A DNA stretch of 64,000 bases, taken from assembly GCA_009917545.1 (NCBI GenBank), contig QZDW01000020.1, positions 1 to 64,000 on the forward strand, given 5' to 3'. Numbering within the stretch: the first letter of the stretch is position 1; every line of letters begins with the position of its first letter. The DNA comes from a bacterium 1XD42-76. GTDB lineage: Bacteria; Bacillota; Clostridia; Lachnospirales; Lachnospiraceae. This document shows, in pieces, positions 24,901-32,400 of the stretch. The notes below the pieces were generated by a model. It was given only the letters and a program-made list of their open reading frames with translations. It did not search any database and was not told the origin of the DNA. Made by a program: the position numbers and the translations under genes.

Positions 24901-26407
24901 TATTTGAAGCAGATACTGCGTTCGATTCACTTTCGCTGCTAAAGCTTACAGATTCTGACACCACATTACTGCTGTTCACCACGGATGTTGATTCCACTTC
25001 ACTCCAGGTCTGCTGAGAGCCAGAATCACTTTCTTTCTGTTCCGAAGTCGAATCTGCCTGTGGTCCTGAAACTTCAGACTCCAGTCCGTCTGCATGTTCG
25101 CTTCCCTGCTCTGATGTATTTACAGACTCACTCGTGCCCTGGGTCACTTCCCCGGACTCGCTTACTGAATTCTCTGTACTGTCACTTCCAGACTCACTTG
25201 TACTTTCGCTGTCAGACTCACTTGTGTTTTCACTGTCAGATTCACTCTCGGTTTCGCTTAAGATTCCGTTCTCACTTTCCGGTTCCTCAGAGCCGTTTGA
25301 ATCTTCACTGTCAGAGTCACTTTCTGACGGTTCTGAGTTCTCGCTCCCGGCTCCGCTTTCTGAATCCTCTGTCTCATTATTACCTTCATTTTCTGTAGAA
25401 TCCGTCACGCTGCCGTCCGGCACATTGTCATTGTTATTCTCAGACTCCCCGGCACTGTCCGTATTCTGTCCGTCTCCCGGTTCTTCACTATTTCCCGGTT
25501 CCTCCTCTTTATCCGTGTTTTCCTCTCCCAAACCCGGATCTTGTGGACCTACAATCTCAGGATCTGATTCCCCTGTCGAATCCCCCGGACCTTCTACTTC
25601 AGGCTCGCCTGCATTTTCGCCGTCAGGCTCCTCTTCCGTTTGCCCTAAGCTTTCATTTTCGTTCCCGGTTTCATCAGATTCGCCGGTTTCTTCCCCTTCT
25701 GTCTCATTTTCTGATGGAGCTGAGCTTTCACTTCCGTCTCCGTTCTCTGGAGCCTCTGCCTCATTGCCACCCGAATTTTCCGTGGATTCCGTTGCATCGC
25801 CATCCATCACATCATCATTCTCAGATTCCCCGGCATCTTCGGTATTCTGTCCATTCCCCTGTTCCCCATCAACTGCTGGTTCTTCTACATTATCAGTATC
25901 CGGTGCTTCCTGATCTCCTGATGTCTCACCCTCTACCGCTCCTTCTTCGCCAGGGCCTTCCTGAGATTCATTATCGTCTGCCTGATCTTCGGTATTCTGA
26001 TCTTCGGTTATCTGCTCTTCCTGATCTCCGGTATTCTGTTCTTCGGTTGTCTGCTCTTCCTGGACTTCGGTATTCTGGTCCTCGGTTGTCTGCTCTTCCT
26101 GTGAATCTTCTGCCTCAGCCAACTCCTCAGACTCCTCTTCCTGTGTCTCCGGAACCTCTTCTACTTCCTCCACCAGCTCCTCATAAGTCGATTCATGATC
26201 CTGCGAATGATCTTCCAGTTCTCTCTCGAACTCACTTTCAACCGACTCCTCCTGCTGTACTTCCAGTTCTTCCTCCAGCTCAGCAGCAAACACGACATTC
26301 GCATCCAGCGCTGCGCCGCCGAGAATAACGCCAGCCGCCCCGGCCGCTTTTAATATCTTATTCGCTTTATTACTTTTGCGGCTGTTCCTGCCTATGTTCT
26401 TGCTCAT
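21917..26407 (-). CDS. Serine-rich repeat surface adhesin, accessory Sec substrate (1496 aa)
   Basis: Giant secreted adhesin. Residues 1-41 are a signal peptide with basic tip, glycine-rich core ([14 protein letters not shown]) and VFAA cleavage site. Residues 42-390 are acidic with EEQ/EDQNT repeats. Residues 390-590 are a first Ser-rich region. Residues about 600-890 are non-repetitive and likely the ligand-binding part ([31 protein letters not shown]). Residues 900-1290 are a second Ser-rich region with five [12 protein letters not shown] units then SES/STSESN repeats, the glycosylation target. Residues 1295-1360 are Asp-rich. The C-terminus has repeated I-D-x-x-VPLA motifs, a [13 protein letters not shown] hydrophobic stretch and a basic tail, but no LPXTG. 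Own promoter and AGGAGG site; followed by its export genes. Confidence 0.93.
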   Translation of the reverse strand: MSKNIGRNSRKSNKANKILKAAGAAGVILGGAALDANVVFAAELEEELEVQQEESVESEFERELEDHSQDHESTYEELVEEVEEVPETQEEESEELAEAEDSQEEQTTEDQNTEVQEEQTTEEQNTGDQEEQITEDQNTEDQADDNESQEGPGEEGAVEGETSGDQEAPDTDNVEEPAVDGEQGNGQNTEDAGESENDDVMDGDATESTENSGGNEAEAPENGDGSESSAPSENETEGEETGESDETGNENESLGQTEEEPDGENAGEPEVEGPGDSTGESDPEIVGPQDPGLGEENTDKEEEPGNSEEPGDGQNTDSAGESENNNDNVPDGSVTDSTENEGNNETEDSESGAGSENSEPSESDSDSEDSNGSEEPESENGILSETESESDSENTSESDSESTSESGSDSTENSVSESGEVTQGTSESVNTSEQGSEHADGLESEVSGPQADSTSEQKESDSGSQQTWSEVESTSVVNSSNVVSESVSFSSESESNAVSASNSKSDVVSTSEKESNSASTSTSTVVSESASTSAAISESLSRYESTSETYQFSDLTSDMASALSTYDSALSVLTSTSDAGGDLEKTQQSVAESIITYDIVSQGSTVDRIEWNDDGYYTVYYKDDKGRELSEVYKYTVDGDGNVTVNKAEISYEVTGGTETTVQSGGTGKPPIKNDTQLPAGNAPETSYVITNNSDGTPKVSITINGKEYIDPPRQINPDGTISYILEEGKGNNPTKLFVVKKDGSSGYYKEYKKNNDLFNNASGDTEIKSGTVNGKDYDVAGGNGGPFGVGQYIVVQDQDGDWHKLTLDNDENQTLLIKSGGFRLQTGDSNFRVQDIGSDYTLRKDANGIYGLYKNGSDKPDYTFSIREGVDYTTKTTTTTYDYDRHIKQGEIIDGYSEALSGYHSTIESESEAISTSESTAISESESAREASDSESKAASDSASVADSVSESASDHAVSESERFNSESESDSVSQSDSYSKAVSESEDASTSESIKESEDASTSESIKESEDASTSESIKESEDASTSESIKESEDASTSESNSTSESNSTSESDSVSTSESNSTSDSVSTSESNSTSESDSVSISESNSTSDSVSTSESNSTSESTSESNSTSESDSVSTSESNSTSESNSTSDSVSTSESNSTSESDSVSTSESNSTSESDSVSTSESVSTSESNSTSESNSTSESESVSTSESNSTSESDSLSNGENESLSNSISESLSVSESESLDDNANESLSASESESLSASMSESLSASESESLAESTEESLSNSASLSSSESESASASTSTSNSEAAGTETDDDEPEGDDTGSADDDGTTGDGAGSADDGTTGDGTDAGADTDTGAAEDGADATDDTDIPVGTDIIDEPIVPAAEIPTTVTQIDDQIVPLAAMQDVGNTGNLIQVDNEETFLPFTVTDSEDELTQIIDEEVPLAVLDEEDEAVEELTEIEDEEVALAGAPMSRIWWSWIPVIGAAASTVDGYRRNRKNKKESGDSQK
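22800..23290 (-). repeat. SES/STSESN coding repeats of the adhesin
   Basis: Imperfect tandem repeats built from Ser-Glu-Ser, Ser-Asn-Ser-Thr and Ser-Asp-Ser-Val-Ser-Thr units. Nucleotide repeats are near-identical, so copy number could change by slippage or recombination, and short-read assembly here may be unreliable. Confidence 0.9.
23284..23457 (-). repeat. Five 36-bp coding repeats ([12 protein letters not shown] units)
   Basis: Five consecutive 12-residue units [12 protein letters not shown] with only third-base changes, at the start of the main Ser-rich repeat block of the adhesin. Confidence 0.9.
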
Positions 26408-26607
26408 GCTCTCATTCCTCCTATCACCCTTATTCCTTCACCATGTACCTGTCATCAAATATAGAAGCGGATCTGTTTCCTTTCCCTCTTTATACCGGCT
26501 ATCCGGTTCCTGCTGCCCTCAATCCATGAAAGGCGTCATGTCCTTCGATATCACCATATCGCACACATTTCCTCTCTTTCGATTCGCGACAATAGCACTT
26601 ACGTAAC

Positions 26608-26616
26608 AGTATAGCA
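26608..26616 (-). promoter_or_regulatory. Extended -10 promoter of the adhesin operon; gene-free 26408-26711
   Basis: Minus-strand TGCTATACT, with no good -35, about 200 nt before the adhesin start. The same TGCTATACT core occurs in the promoter of the PIN-like gene. The long leader holds no other gene that I see, and may host a regulatory RNA structure. The weak -35 would suit an activator such as the neighbouring SARP-like protein. Confidence 0.55.
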
Positions 26617-26711
26617 AAACAGGTCTTTCACCACCTCTTTCGTTTTCTGATTTTCCTGATTTTCCTCTCATATCCCCCCGAAAATCCGACTTTTATCTTT
26701 ATCAGCACCCT

Positions 26712-27899
26712 CTACCACATCTTCCCGTCGTCCAGCAGCCGATAGCGGATACTGCCCCGGCCGCCGCAGCGTTTTCGGTAATCCGTATCAATACGCATCC
26801 CGATATCCGGAACATTTTCCTTCCCTGCCCCTATACAAAGCAGCAGATACTGGTTCTCACTGTATTTTGCATAAACATCTCCTCTGCGCAGATGCGCCTT
26901 AAATGACGCGCACAGCTTCTTCCCCTGTTTTTTACAATATTCCCTGTCATTTGCAGGACAGCCTCCGGCATCCACAATGGTACATAAAAACAGGATAAAG
27001 CAAACCGGCCCCTCCCGGGCAACGGTGCGTTTCAGCATGCGGAAGCAGTCAAAAAATCCGGGCAATGTACAACTGTATGCCCCTTCTTCTGCCTCCTGCT
27101 CCATCAGGCACCTTCCGATATCCTCTACCGTTCCTTCCGGCTTCCGTACCCAGTCTCCGACCCTGCGGAACCTTGCCTGCTGATTTTTCGAAAGGAATCC
27201 GCCGATCTCCTGCATATACGCCGCCGTCTCCTGATACACCTTCTCTGCCTCTCTGTGACGTCCCAGAGCAATCAGGCTCTCGACCCGCCAGCTTTCCCAC
27301 CCCTCGTAAGGATAAAGCTCTGCCGCCCGGGCTGACACGCTCTCTATGCTTCTGTAATCCCCGTCTTCTTTCAGATAATGAAGCAGATAATTCACCACTT
27401 TGGAGAACATCTTCCCATAATTTCTGCTTTTCTCTATGACCCACTGCTCATTCGACAGCTGGGGCAGAAATTCTCCCTGATAGAGGATACAGGCGTTTTG
27501 GCACGCTGCCGCTTTCTTATGCCGGTCCTGCTCCTTTTCAAATTCCCGAACCGCGCATTCAAAATTCCACACATCCGACTCTGTCTCAATTCCGCCGTCA
27601 AAACACAGCACACCCTCGCTTAGGGTTAGATAATCCCCTGGCGGTAACGGCGACGCCGCCAGGTATTTCCGGAGGCGGAAGATCGTATTGTTGAGGCTGG
27701 CATTGGGGTCCTCCACCTCCTCCTGTCCATAGAGAAACTCTAAAATATCCCCTTTATCGAACCCCTGTCCCGGTCTTGTCATCAGAATCTGGAACAGCTG
27801 TGTAAATTTAGAGTCCCTCTGCCTTCCGAATCCAAGCACCTCATCCCCATAGCAGGCAGAAAATCTGCCAAGCATCTTTACCAACAGTTTTTTGGCCAT
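26712..27899 (-). CDS. SARP-like transcriptional activator with degenerate cyclase-like tail (395 aa)
   Basis: Residues 1-95 are an OmpR-type winged helix (LLVKMLGRFSACYGDEV; FTQLFQILMTRPG; SLNNTIFRLRKYL). Residues 100-250 are a helical bacterial transcriptional activation domain (CILYQGEFLPQL; ALGRHREAEKVYQETAAYM). Residues about 290-390 resemble a degenerate GGDEF fold, where the signature loop is replaced by GDVYAKYSENQYLLL; the same substitution occurs in the C-terminus of the diguanylate cyclase upstream. Two genes are co-transcribed, 36 nt apart. Position directly upstream of the adhesin gene makes this its likely activator; the signal may be a nucleotide or protein contact. Target is inferred. 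Confidence 0.75.
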   Translation of the reverse strand: MAKKLLVKMLGRFSACYGDEVLGFGRQRDSKFTQLFQILMTRPGQGFDKGDILEFLYGQEEVEDPNASLNNTIFRLRKYLAASPLPPGDYLTLSEGVLCFDGGIETESDVWNFECAVREFEKEQDRHKKAAACQNACILYQGEFLPQLSNEQWVIEKSRNYGKMFSKVVNYLLHYLKEDGDYRSIESVSARAAELYPYEGWESWRVESLIALGRHREAEKVYQETAAYMQEIGGFLSKNQQARFRRVGDWVRKPEGTVEDIGRCLMEQEAEEGAYSCTLPGFFDCFRMLKRTVAREGPVCFILFLCTIVDAGGCPANDREYCKKQGKKLCASFKAHLRRGDVYAKYSENQYLLLCIGAGKENVPDIGMRIDTDYRKRCGGRGSIRYRLLDDGKMW

Positions 27900-27935
27900 C
27901 GTATCCTGTCACCCCTTCGCAGGCTCCCCAGCACA

Positions 27936-29018
27936 TCATCCTCTATCCATCATGTTTTCATTCCGGACTGACTGCAGTTCATAGCAGTGGTGAATCAGAA
28001 CATCTTCTCCCTGTCTGCCGTCAAGGAAACGCTCCCTGATGCGATCCACGATCCGGTCCGCCTGCTCTTGCGCAGTATCAATCACAAGAAGCAGATATTG
28101 ACTGCTGGAATATCTGGTATATACATCTCCAATCCGAAGTGTTATCCCGATATCTTCCCCCAGTTGTTCCATCAGCACGTCTTTTTCATAAGGAAGAGGG
28201 CTTTTTCCCTGCCCGTCTACTACTGTCAGGAGAATCACGCACACCTTCTGTCCGCTTCTGGCAATCCCCCGCTCCAGAAAACGATAGATGCTTTTAAATG
28301 TCTCATAATCCTGGCAGTAGGCCTCCTGCTTTTGGATCTGCTCTGTCAGTTCCTCCTGAATCCGCCTGACATCAGTGATGTAATGATCCTTTCTTTTTGT
28401 CTCTGCCCTTACTGTATCCATGATCCCTTTTTGCCGTTTCAGCTTCTCACAAACGCTCGCAAACAGATTCTGATACGTATTCCCCGGCTTCCTCAGTTCC
28501 CAGACAACGGTCAGTGAAAGCGGAATTCTGTCTTTTTCTCTTCTTCCGTCGGCATGAAAGCGCTCCTGAATCCGCCTGCAGTTCTCCTGCGCCTGCCCCA
28601 TATCCAGACACTCCGGCATGAAAATAATAAACTCATCTCCACCGCATCTTCCCAGAATGTCATTGTAGCGGATCATATAGGAAAGGATCTGCGCAACCCG
28701 TTTCAGACATTCGTCCCCTGTCTGATGGCCATACTGTTCGTTGATCCGCTTCATGTGATTCACATCGCATAAAAAAAGCGTTCCCCCGCGCCTTCCTCTC
28801 ATCCATGATGTAATCCGCGCCTCTGCCGTACTTTTCTTCAGTATCCCGGTCAGCTGATCCCGCTCTTCTTCATTTTGCCTTCCCTCATCCGGTTTTTCAT
28901 ACACGTTCCATTCTCCCCCTTCAAATACCACAGCCCACGGTTCTCTGCCGCCCTTTTCCTGTGCGGCAAGCAATTCATGTCTGCCTGCCGGGTCAGAAGC
29001 TGCAAGCCTGGCTTTCAC
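27936..29018 (-). CDS. Diguanylate cyclase with a second degenerate GGDEF-like domain (360 aa)
   Basis: Residues about 50-195 form a GGDEF domain: RDQLTGILKKSTAEARI, LFLCDVNHMKRINEQYGHQTGDECL, and an intact RCGGDEFIIFMPE active site, so synthesis of cyclic di-GMP is expected. Residues about 250-345 are a second, degenerate copy in which the catalytic loop reads GDVYTRYSSSQYLLLVID, closely like the C-terminus of the SARP-like protein. No transmembrane or classic sensor domain is present. It starts at GTG and overlaps the stop of a 17-codon leader frame, indicating translational coupling or a small frameshift. Transcribed from the poly-G promoter. Confidence 0.8.
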   Translation of the reverse strand: MKARLAASDPAGRHELLAAQEKGGREPWAVVFEGGEWNVYEKPDEGRQNEEERDQLTGILKKSTAEARITSWMRGRRGGTLFLCDVNHMKRINEQYGHQTGDECLKRVAQILSYMIRYNDILGRCGGDEFIIFMPECLDMGQAQENCRRIQERFHADGRREKDRIPLSLTVVWELRKPGNTYQNLFASVCEKLKRQKGIMDTVRAETKRKDHYITDVRRIQEELTEQIQKQEAYCQDYETFKSIYRFLERGIARSGQKVCVILLTVVDGQGKSPLPYEKDVLMEQLGEDIGITLRIGDVYTRYSSSQYLLLVIDTAQEQADRIVDRIRERFLDGRQGEDVLIHHCYELQSVRNENMMDRG

Positions 29019-29068
29019 TCCTCCGGTTCATGGGCAGAAATCATTACATTTCCTGATTTGTCACTCAT
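29015..29068 (-). CDS. 17-codon leader peptide coupled to the cyclase gene
   Basis: ATG at 29068 with GGAGA 8 nt upstream encodes MSDKSGNVMISAHEPEE; its TGA overlaps the GTG start of the cyclase gene. The cyclase GTG has GGAGGA too close to work well alone, so re-initiation is likely. Alternatively these residues were the true N-terminus before a one-base change. Confidence 0.55.
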   Translation of the reverse strand: MSDKSGNVMISAHEPEE

Positions 29069-29151
29069 GGATACGTTCTCCTGATTTTACTGACAAGACG
29101 AATCCCACAGACCGATCACAATAATCCCCTTGTCTAAATATAGTCCAAACC

Positions 29152-29182
29152 ATTATACCCCCCCCCCGATCCAAAAAGTCAA
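29152..29182 (-). promoter_or_regulatory. Promoter with a G10 tract in the spacer
   Basis: On the minus strand TTGACT (29177-29182) and TATAAT (29152-29157) are separated by 19 bp, ten of which are an unbroken G-run (29158-29167). Gain or loss of G would shift the spacer around the optimal 17, a known phase-variation layout. It drives the leader, cyclase and SARP-like genes. Confidence 0.75.
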
Positions 29183-29242
29183 TGATTTACAAAATTTCTT
29201 AATCAAATCACCGAATTATCACAGACAAACTCCGCTTTTTTT

Positions 29243-29356
29243 CCATAGTAAACCTTTATGCGCTCACGTGTGAGCGCGCCACCATGAATGAAAGTTGTTA
29301 AGGCGCATTGGGCATCCCTGAATCTATGCCGCCTGACGGCGGCGAGACTTTCATAG
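29243..29356 (+). repeat. Dispersed palindromic repeat, copy A (forward)
   Basis: About 110 bp. Holds the palindrome GCGCTCACGTGTGAGCGC, ATGAATGAAAGTTGTT, GGCATCCCTGAA, a CCGCCTGACGGCGG hairpin, and ends ACTTTCATAGTAAA. Nearly tandem with copy B. Confidence 0.9.
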
Positions 29357-29464
29357 TAAACCTTCATGCGCCCACGTGTGAGCGCACCACTATGAATGAA
29401 AGTTGTTCCGGCGCATTGGGCATCCCTGAACTTAAATCGCCTGCGGCGATGCACTTTCATAGTA
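29349..29464 (+). repeat. Dispersed palindromic repeat, copy B (forward)
   Basis: Follows copy A with shared end TTTCATAGTAAA. Contains CCACGTGTGAGCGC, ATGAATGAAAGTTGTT, GGGCATCCCTGAA and ATCGCCTGCGGCGAT. An 85-codon open frame across A and B is a by-product of the repeats. Confidence 0.9.
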
Positions 29465-29477
29465 ATAACAAAAATAA

Positions 29478-29507
29478 GACCGGAAACCTGTTTTTAGATT
29501 CCCGGTC
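29478..29507 (-). terminator. Intrinsic terminator hairpin
   Basis: AGACCGG/CCGGTCT stem; minus-strand reading is followed by TATTTTTG. It sits just past the stop of the small frame at 29515-29676. Confidence 0.55.
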
Positions 29508-29514
29508 TGCGGTT

Positions 29515-29676
29515 TTATTTCATTATCTGACAATCGCCGGTCAGTGTAATTGCCAGCACAGAATACTGGTATTTTTCTAAAAGAGCCATGATACCGCATT
29601 CTGACGAATACTCAAAGTTGTTCTCCAGGATAAAAGGCTGGCCTGACCGGTAAATCCCCAAACTCCCGGTTCCCAT
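29515..29676 (-). CDS. Possible small gene or gene remnant (53 aa)
   Basis: A minus-strand frame ending in FILENNFEYSSECGIM and LAITLTGDCQIMK with natural-looking composition, directly followed by a terminator hairpin. The start (ATG 29676) has only GGGAAG upstream. No family recognised. It may be the tail of a lost gene. Confidence 0.35.
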   Translation of the reverse strand: MGTGSLGIYRSGQPFILENNFEYSSECGIMALLEKYQYSVLAITLTGDCQIMK

Positions 29677-29738
29677 CTTCCCGGACTTGTGGTAGAATAA
29701 AACCATCCATACATTCAAACGAGCGGAGGGGATAAATC

Positions 29739-30494
29739 GTGGAACTCGTGAAATTGACACATGACAATATAGAACAGGAACACATCTGTTGTGCCATATC
29801 GAATAATAAAGATATTCAGGTGATATCAAAAAAGAATTGGTTAAAAGACAGGCTTGACGAAGGTCTTGTGTTTTTAAAGTACAATGTCCGCGGAAAATGC
29901 TTTATCGAGTATATTCCTGCCGAATCCGCGTGGATCCCGATCCGGGCGGAAGGCTATATGTATATTGACTGTCTGTGGGTATCCGGACAGTTTAAGGGAC
30001 ATGGGTATTCTAACGTACTGCTGGAGCAATGCATCAAGGACAGCAGAAAGGAAGGGAAAAAGGGCCTTGTCATCCTGTCCTCCAAAAAGAAGATGGGATT
30101 CCTCTCTGACCCAGGATATATGAGATATAAAGGATTTAAAACTGCAGATACCGCAGCCCCCTATTTTGAATTAATGTACCTGCCCTTTGATGAAAACGCA
30201 GAAAAACCGCTCTTCAGCAGCACCGTACACGAACATGCTGACACGCCAAAAGGATTTGTGCTGTATTATACCAGCCAATGCCCTTTTACGGCTAAGTATG
30301 TACCGCTGCTTGAAGATATGGCGCAGGCGCGGGGAATTGATTTCCAGGTGATACATATCCAGTCCAGAGAGGAAGCGCAGAACGCTCCCACTCCCTTTAC
30401 GACCTTTTCCCTCTTTTACGGCAAAGAACTTGTGACACATGAAATCCTGTCTGAGAAGAAATTCGAAAAAATCCTCGCAGGTAAGGGATTGTAG
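29739..30494 (+). CDS. GNAT acetyltransferase with YoaP-type C-terminal domain (251 aa)
   Basis: Residues 1-150 form a GNAT acyl-CoA-dependent acetyltransferase; the acyl-CoA loop is visible as WVSGQFKGHGYSNVLLEQCI. Residues 175-250 resemble the YoaP extension, with a thioredoxin-like segment FVLYYTSQCPFTAKYVPLLE and FTTFSLFYGKELVTHE, like Bacillus subtilis YoaP. The start is GTG at 29739 with GGAGGGG 8 nt away. Substrate is unknown. It is the first plus-strand gene after the adhesin region, transcribed away from the repeats, and converges on the broken XRE regulator gene 76 nt downstream. Confidence 0.85.
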   Translation: MELVKLTHDNIEQEHICCAISNNKDIQVISKKNWLKDRLDEGLVFLKYNVRGKCFIEYIPAESAWIPIRAEGYMYIDCLWVSGQFKGHGYSNVLLEQCIKDSRKEGKKGLVILSSKKKMGFLSDPGYMRYKGFKTADTAAPYFELMYLPFDENAEKPLFSSTVHEHADTPKGFVLYYTSQCPFTAKYVPLLEDMAQARGIDFQVIHIQSREEAQNAPTPFTTFSLFYGKELVTHEILSEKKFEKILAGKGL

Positions 30495-30569
30495 CCTCTG
30501 ATTTATCTGACGGCAGGCCGGGCGCGGCAGTCAGTAGCTATATTTCGATGACTGCACGTCCTTTTGCTT

Positions 30570-31033
30570 TTACTGCCTGCCGCTTTCCTTCCTGATCTTC
30601 CAGACAGGTGCCAGGATATCTTTGAGAACGAGGAACGAATCCAGATCGCTGTATCCATATTTCTTTTCCAGATCGCATAACAGCTTATCCAGCTCTGCCG
30701 CATAACAGGCTGTGTCAACCTCTCCCTGAGATCGGGCCAGGACCGATACTTTTTACTCCATACCTTTGTCCAGTCTGTTTTATCCGAAAGCTCACTGCTC
30801 GTTTTCTCAATCACTTCCTGTATCTCATGGATATCAATGTCAAACTCAACCAGTTCATCCAGTGACACTCCATATAAAACGGCAAGCCTCTTGGACTGGC
30901 GGATATCCGGCAGTGTTTCATCGGTTTCCCATTTGGAAACAGTCTGCCTGCTGATTCCCGGATTTTCAGCGACCTCCTCCTGGGACATTCCTTTTTTCTT
31001 CCGTGCATGGAATAAATGATTTCCTAAGCTCAT
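30570..31033 (-). pseudogene. XRE-family regulator with a frameshift
   Basis: N-terminal Cro/CI helix-turn-helix is intact (ARKKKGMSQEEVAENPGISRQ, then TVSKWETDETLPDI). Around residue 92 (near 30750) the reading frame breaks: in the annotated frame the rest is Arg/Ser-rich nonsense, while the next frame reads ARSQGEVDTACYAAELDKLL and continues to a natural end KESGRQ with stop at 30570-30572. One missing base explains it. The C-terminal part is a short dimerisation-like region. GGAGG lies 8 nt before the start and TATAAT about 45 nt upstream. A truncated repressor may still be made. Confidence 0.8.
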
Positions 31034-31171
31034 GGCATAACCTCCTTGTGTCTGTCAGATATACCCTGATTATAGTCGTTTCTCATCAGAAATGCCACCA
31101 GTGCTGCCTTGCAGTTTTGCCCGTTTTATTCACATGACGAGCGAATCATTCTATCCGTTCCCCGGATCCTG

Positions 31172-31528
31172 TCATGATTCCCCGCGTAATATGCGGTTCA
31201 TGGCTTTCCCTCTGGCAAGCTCATCTATCAGCTTGTCGAGATAACGGATCTCCTGCATCAGGGGTTCTTCCACCTCTTCCACACGCACACCGCAGACCAT
31301 GCCCCGAATCAATTTTCTGTTCTCGTTCAGCGATGGGGCATTCCGGAAAAAATCCCCATAAAGGACAAGGTGTCCCAGCATCCCTTCCAGTTCCGCCTGA
31401 CTATATCCGGTAAGCCAGCAGATCACTTCATCCACCTCCTGCCTCGTCCTCCCCTTTTTCTCTGCCTTATTGACAAGCAGATGATAAACCTTTGAAAAAT
31501 CCATCCGGTATACTTTCTCGTTGTCCAT
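31172..31528 (-). CDS. DUF2200 family protein (118 aa)
   Basis: Matches the DUF2200 pattern: [22 protein letters not shown][18 protein letters not shown], [37 protein letters not shown], and [17 protein letters not shown]. Start 31528 is chosen by GGAGGG just upstream and by the family N-terminus; an in-frame extension to 31696 overlaps the neighbouring gene. No function is established for the family. First of a run of small single-domain genes on the minus strand. Confidence 0.85.
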   Translation of the reverse strand: MDNEKVYRMDFSKVYHLLVNKAEKKGRTRQEVDEVICWLTGYSQAELEGMLGHLVLYGDFFRNAPSLNENRKLIRGMVCGVRVEEVEEPLMQEIRYLDKLIDELARGKAMNRILRGES

Positions 31529-31658
31529 CGTTCCCTCCATATCCCTGAACCCGAACCGTATCCTCACAAAATTCGGTGTCTGCCGGTGGAAAGCCCGCGT
31601 TCCCCTTCCCACATCCCCTGCCGTCACAGCCACCATTCTCTCCCGGAATGTTCCTGTC

Positions 31659-32069
31659 CTACGGATGGTTCCCTGTCTCATAACACCATCTGGCAAGATC
31701 GGAAATCAACTCTACCGGAACTGGCCTGTTGTACGGCAGCTGTATCGTCCCTTTGCTGGTCTTATATCCTTCCAGGCGTTCAGCGAATTCCCGAACCGCC
31801 TCCGGCCCGGGATACAGGCCGACATGATTTTTCGACGCCGCAAAATGAATGATATTATACTGTTTCCAAAAAGTCGGCATGCTCCACGCAATCCGCTCTT
31901 CCGCCTCCGGCAGTGCTGCACGTATCGCTGCCCTTATGTCTCTCAAAAACTGCCGTACTTCTTCCGGCTGTGACGTGATATATTCTTCCACCGTCTGCGG
32001 TGCATCACCGCAGTAATGGTTCTGGCCCTGCTTTTTAAATGTCCGCCCGCACTTTGGACATGTCCACAT
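31659..32069 (-). CDS. DUF1801/YdhG-like protein with zinc-ribbon tip (136 aa)
   Basis: An N-terminal [17 protein letters not shown] segment looks like a small zinc-binding knuckle. The rest fits the DUF1801 (frataxin-like, YdhG/YjhD) fold: [50 protein letters not shown] and [13 protein letters not shown]. Members have been linked to intracellular iron handling in Bacillus, weakly supported here. Ends 130 nt before the DUF2200 start and follows the DUF1905 gene by 15 nt. Confidence 0.8.
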   Translation of the reverse strand: MWTCPKCGRTFKKQGQNHYCGDAPQTVEEYITSQPEEVRQFLRDIRAAIRAALPEAEERIAWSMPTFWKQYNIIHFAASKNHVGLYPGPEAVREFAERLEGYKTSKGTIQLPYNRPVPVELISDLARWCYETGNHP

Positions 32070-32084
32070 GCTCTATCCCCTCCT

Positions 32085-32372
32085 TTATTCCCGCTCCCTG
32101 ATCGTCACCCATATACAATCCCCCGGCTGTTTCCCTATCCGCAAACGAATTTCCTTCCGGACCCCTATGATATAACAGATACTCCCGTCTGCATTCTTTA
32201 CTCCCATATTGACAATGCTGCCGTCATATGGTTCCCCGTCAAATGTGGCATGCACTTTCACCCTGCCGCGCCCGAATTCCTTGCGGATATCGTAGGGAAA
32301 CACGACGTAAGCACCGCCTGTCTCACCGGCGCTGTAAAGCGGAGACTCATACTCATACACCTTTTTGTTCAT
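32085..32372 (-). CDS. DUF1905 family protein (95 aa)
   Basis: Small beta-barrel-type protein with the DUF1905 pattern: GGAYVVFPYDIRKEFG, RVKVHATFDGEPYDGSIV, and YIIGVRKEIRLRIGKQPGD. Start 32372 (MNKKVYEYES) is favoured because the upstream in-frame extension runs through mutM. Often found beside or fused to YdeI/OmdA-like proteins; here it lies between mutM and a DUF1801 gene, a similar pairing. Function unknown. Confidence 0.85.
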   Translation of the reverse strand: MNKKVYEYESPLYSAGETGGAYVVFPYDIRKEFGRGRVKVHATFDGEPYDGSIVNMGVKNADGSICYIIGVRKEIRLRIGKQPGDCIWVTIRERE

Positions 32373-32400
32373 TGCCCTGCACCTCATCGGATTGATTTTA

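Noticed and set aside
24985-26328. Several plus-strand frames of 130-260 codons opposite the adhesin N-terminal half
   Set aside because: Low-complexity Ser/Pro/His-rich products, no ribosome sites, and they overlap a well-supported gene.
29203-29460. An 85-codon frame over repeat copies A and B
   Set aside because: The product is a duplicated peptide created by the two repeats; the same peptide pieces appear at other repeat copies in other frames.
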